Assembly (NCBI GenBank): GCA_964036665.1
Contig: OZ038531.1
Location: 13,516,168-13,580,167, forward strand
Reading direction: 5' to 3'
Source: Gordius sp. MW1
Taxonomy: Eukaryota; Nematomorpha; Gordioida; Gordea; Gordiidae
DNA: 64,000 bases
Shown here: piece after piece, positions 61,779-64,000 of the stretch
Layout: every line of letters starts with the position of its first letter
Numbering within the stretch: the first letter of the stretch is position 1
Notes under the pieces: model-generated
Database searches by the model: none
Seen by the model: the letters and a program-made list of their open reading frames with translations, nothing else
Told to the model about the DNA's origin: nothing
Translations under genes and position numbers: made by a program

Positions 61779-64000
61779 TCTTTTGTAAAATGATAGTTCT
61801 CGCAGCTTAAAACCTCTTTTCGGAAGTCAATCGAGGATAATAGGATTCTCAAATTGGCTTACTCTTATATATTTTTTTATGCTCTTTCACATAGAATCGA
61901 AAAAAATAAATATTTTTGCATCAAAATATTTCACATATTTTTCATTGAACCGTATTCATCCGATGAAAGTTGTCGTTTTCAGACGTGGTTTCTATGATCC
62001 CAAGTAAAAACTTATCAGAATCTAAAAACTATTACTTTGAAATCATGATCGCATAGAGCAGTTTTCAAAAATTAAGCACTCACGTTGCGATACAACAAAC
62101 TAATCGCAACAATAAAACGTTGTCTTTTGTCAAAATGATAGTTCTCGCAGTTTAAAACCTCTTTTCGGAAGTCGATCGAGGATAATAGGATTCTCAAATT
62201 GGCTTACTTTTATATATTTTTTCATGGTCTTTCACATAAAATCGAAAAAAATAAATATTTTTACCTCAAAATTTTTCACATATTTTTCTTTGAACCGTAT
62301 TCATCCGATGAAAGTTGTCGTTTTCAGACGTGGTTTCTATGATCCCAAGTAAAAATTTATCATTTAAAAACTTTTACTTTGAAATCATGATCGCATAGAG
62401 CAGTTTTCAAAAATTAAGCACATACAACAAACTAATCGCAACAATAAAACATTGTCTTTTGTCAAAATGATAGTTCTCGCAGCTTAAAACCTCTTTTCGG
62501 AAGTCAATCGAGGATAATAGGATTCTCAAATTGGCTTACTTTTATATATTTTTTCATGCTCTTTCACATAGAATTGAAAAAAATAAATATTTTTACCTCA
62601 AAATTTTTCACATATTTTTCTTTGAACCGTATTCATCCGATGAAAGTTGTCGTTTTCAGACGTGGTTTCTATGATCCCAAGTAAAAATTTATCAGAATCT
62701 AAAAACTATTATTTTGAAATCATGATCGCATAGAGCAGTTTTCAAAAATTAAGCACATACAACAAACTAATCGCAACAATAAAACATTGTCTTTTGTCAA
62801 AATGATAGTTCTCGCAGTTTAAAACCTCTTTTCGGAAGTCGATCGAGGATAATAGGATTCTCAAATTGGCTTACTTTTATATATTTTTTCATGGTCTTTC
62901 ACATAAAATCGAAAAAAATAAATATTTTTGCCTCAAAATTTTGCACATATTTTTCTTTGAACCGTATTCATCCGATGAAAGTTGTCGTTTTAAGACGTGG
63001 TTTCTAAGATCCCAAGTAAAAATTTATCAGAATCTAAAAACTATTACTTTGAAATCATGATCGCATAGAGCAGTTTTCAAAAATTAAGCACTCACGTTGC
63101 GATACAACAAACTAATCGCAACAATAAAACGTTGTCTTTTGTCAAAATGATAGTCGCAGCTTAAAACCTCTTTTCGGAAGTCAATCGAGGATAATAGGAT
63201 TCTCAAATTGGCTTACTTTTATATATTTTTTTATGCTCTTTCACATAAAATCAAAAAAAATAAATATTTTTGCCTCAAAATTTTTCACATATTTTTCTTT
63301 GAACCGTATTCATCCGATGAAAGTTGTCGTTTTCAGACGTGGTTTCTATGATCCCAAGTAAAAATTTATCAGAATCTAAAAACTATTACTTTGAAATCAT
63401 GATCGCATAGAGCAGTTTTCAAAAATTAAGCACTCACGTTTACAACAAACTAATCGCAACAATAATCGTTGTCTTTTGTCAAAATGATAGTTCTCGCAGC
63501 TTAAAACCTCTTTTCGGAAGTCAATCGAGGATAATAGGATTCTCAAATTGGCTTACTTTTATATATTTTTTTATGCTCTTTCACATAGAATCAAAAAAAG
63601 AAATATTTTTACCTCAAAATTTTTCACATATTTTTCTTTGAACCGTATTCATCCGATGAAAGTTGTCGTTTTCAGACGTGGTATCTATGATCCCAAGTAA
63701 AAATTTATCAGAATTTAAAAACTATTACTTTGAAATCATGATCGTATAGAGCAGTTTTCAAAAATTAAGCACTCACGTTGCGATACAACAAACTAATCGC
63801 AACAATAAAACGTTGTCTTTTGTCAAAATGATAGTTCTCGCAGCTTAAAACCTCTTTTCGGAAGTCAATCGAGGATAATAGGATTCTCAAATTGGCTTAC
63901 TTTTATATATTTTTTCATGCTCTTTCACATAGAATCGAAAAAATAAATATTTTTACCTCAAAATTTTTCACATATTTTTCTTTGAACCGTATTCATCCGA
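61779..64000 (+). repeat. Right tail: left-flank-like monomers and right copy of the 5,766-bp-shift duplication
   Basis: Starts are 61779, 62123, 62455, 62790, 63135, 63472 and 63816 (partial). Units at 61779 and 62123 (AAATATTTCAC/CATTGAACC, then TTTAAAACC/TCGATCGA/ATGGTC with the 10-bp dyad deletion) match 9641 and 9986, some 52 kb to the left. From 62721 to 63984 the sequence repeats 56955-58218. ATCATTTAAAAAC near 62360 is a private small deletion. The array continues beyond 64000. Confidence 0.83.

Larger units (their letters stand above)
1..64000 (+). repeat. Satellite DNA array, ~345-bp monomer, 187 full copies plus a partial
   Basis: The entire window is one head-to-tail array. I phased monomers at TCTTTTGTCA and tracked each start: 1, 346, 691, 1036, 1381, 1725 and so on to 63816, giving 187 complete units and a 185-bp partial. 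Lengths cluster at 345, 342, 340 and 335 bp; the shortest are 315 bp (21269 and 24642) and 323 bp (58391 and 60085). Neighbours differ at only a few positions plus small indels. Every copy reads in the + orientation, and I found no inversion, insertion or unique DNA. Monomer 1 is about 32% G+C. Because 345 is 3 x 115, a stop-free frame would give a kilobase-scale ORF, yet no ORF exceeds 84 codons, so the array is non-coding. Such arrays are typical of eukaryotic heterochromatin. I do not recognise the family. It continues past both window edges. Confidence 0.98.

Noticed and set aside
538-63060. Dozens of ORFs of 60-84 codons recurring with near-identical translations beginning AYFYIFF or FSDVVSMIPSK
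   Set aside because: They are one open stretch of the satellite monomer repeated with it. Nearly all start at TTG, not ATG, their ends shift with each indel, and the 84-codon case at 55280 only reflects small indels. No codon-level conservation or upstream signal is visible.
1-64000. CRISPR array
   Set aside because: The repeating unit is about 345 bp and similar throughout; there are no short repeats separated by unique spacers and no cas genes.
1-64000. Ribosomal DNA spacer, tRNA cluster or LTR/transposon-derived tandem repeat
   Set aside because: No rRNA-like or tRNA-like segment, no terminal repeats, no poly-A tail with target-site duplication and no reverse-transcriptase or transposase reading frame on either strand.
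1-64000. Prokaryotic or phage origin, or a plasmid iteron region
   Set aside because: 64 kb without a single gene and with 345-bp tandem monomers is not compatible with a bacterial, phage or plasmid replicon.

Overview
The whole 64,000-base window is one uninterrupted, AT-rich tandem-repeat (satellite DNA) array. I see no protein-coding gene, RNA gene, transposon, CRISPR array or stretch of unique sequence. The unit is about 345 bp. All copies lie head to tail in the same orientation, and the array runs off both ends of the window. Phasing each unit at the motif TCTTTTGTCA (position 1), I count 187 complete monomers plus a 185-bp partial one from 63816. The mean length is about 341 bp, with modal classes of 345, 342, 340 and 335 bp. 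Monomer 1 is about 32% G+C by hand count. This layout points to eukaryotic heterochromatin (centromeric, pericentromeric, subtelomeric, sex-chromosome or B-chromosome). I do not recognise the satellite family and cannot name the species or even the kingdom from the sequence.

The array is a mosaic of local higher-order repeats (HORs), recognised by rare variants shared between non-adjacent monomers. From left to right: a 16-monomer (5,520 bp) shift duplication (1-2976 = 5521-8496, one mismatch seen); a mixed block (8497-10471); a 4-monomer, 1,377-bp tandem pair (10472-13226); 2-, 3- and 6-monomer blocks (13075-18540); a 2-monomer, 688-bp pair (18541-19916); a 10-monomer, 3,373-bp pair (20587-27332); long-range related blocks (27333-29387 with 36898-38955; 30738-33809 with 44375-47438); a 7-monomer HOR of about 2,375 bp with a partial third copy (38276-44374); a second, unrelated 10-monomer pair of 3,424 bp (46760-53607); a mixed block (53608-58390); a 5-monomer, 1,694-bp pair (58391-61778); and a tail (61779-64000) resembling both the left flank and 56955-58218.

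Within the monomer there is a perfect 8-bp dyad (GTTGCGAT, 11-nt loop, ATCGCAAC), an AT-rich core with A/T tracts spaced about 12 bp, and an ATCATGAT palindrome. The two commonest length variants, a 10-bp deletion (about 40 monomers) and a 4-bp deletion (about 14), both remove part of the left arm of the dyad. The short ORFs of 60-84 codons are one recurring open stretch of the satellite, mostly starting at TTG. They are not genes.
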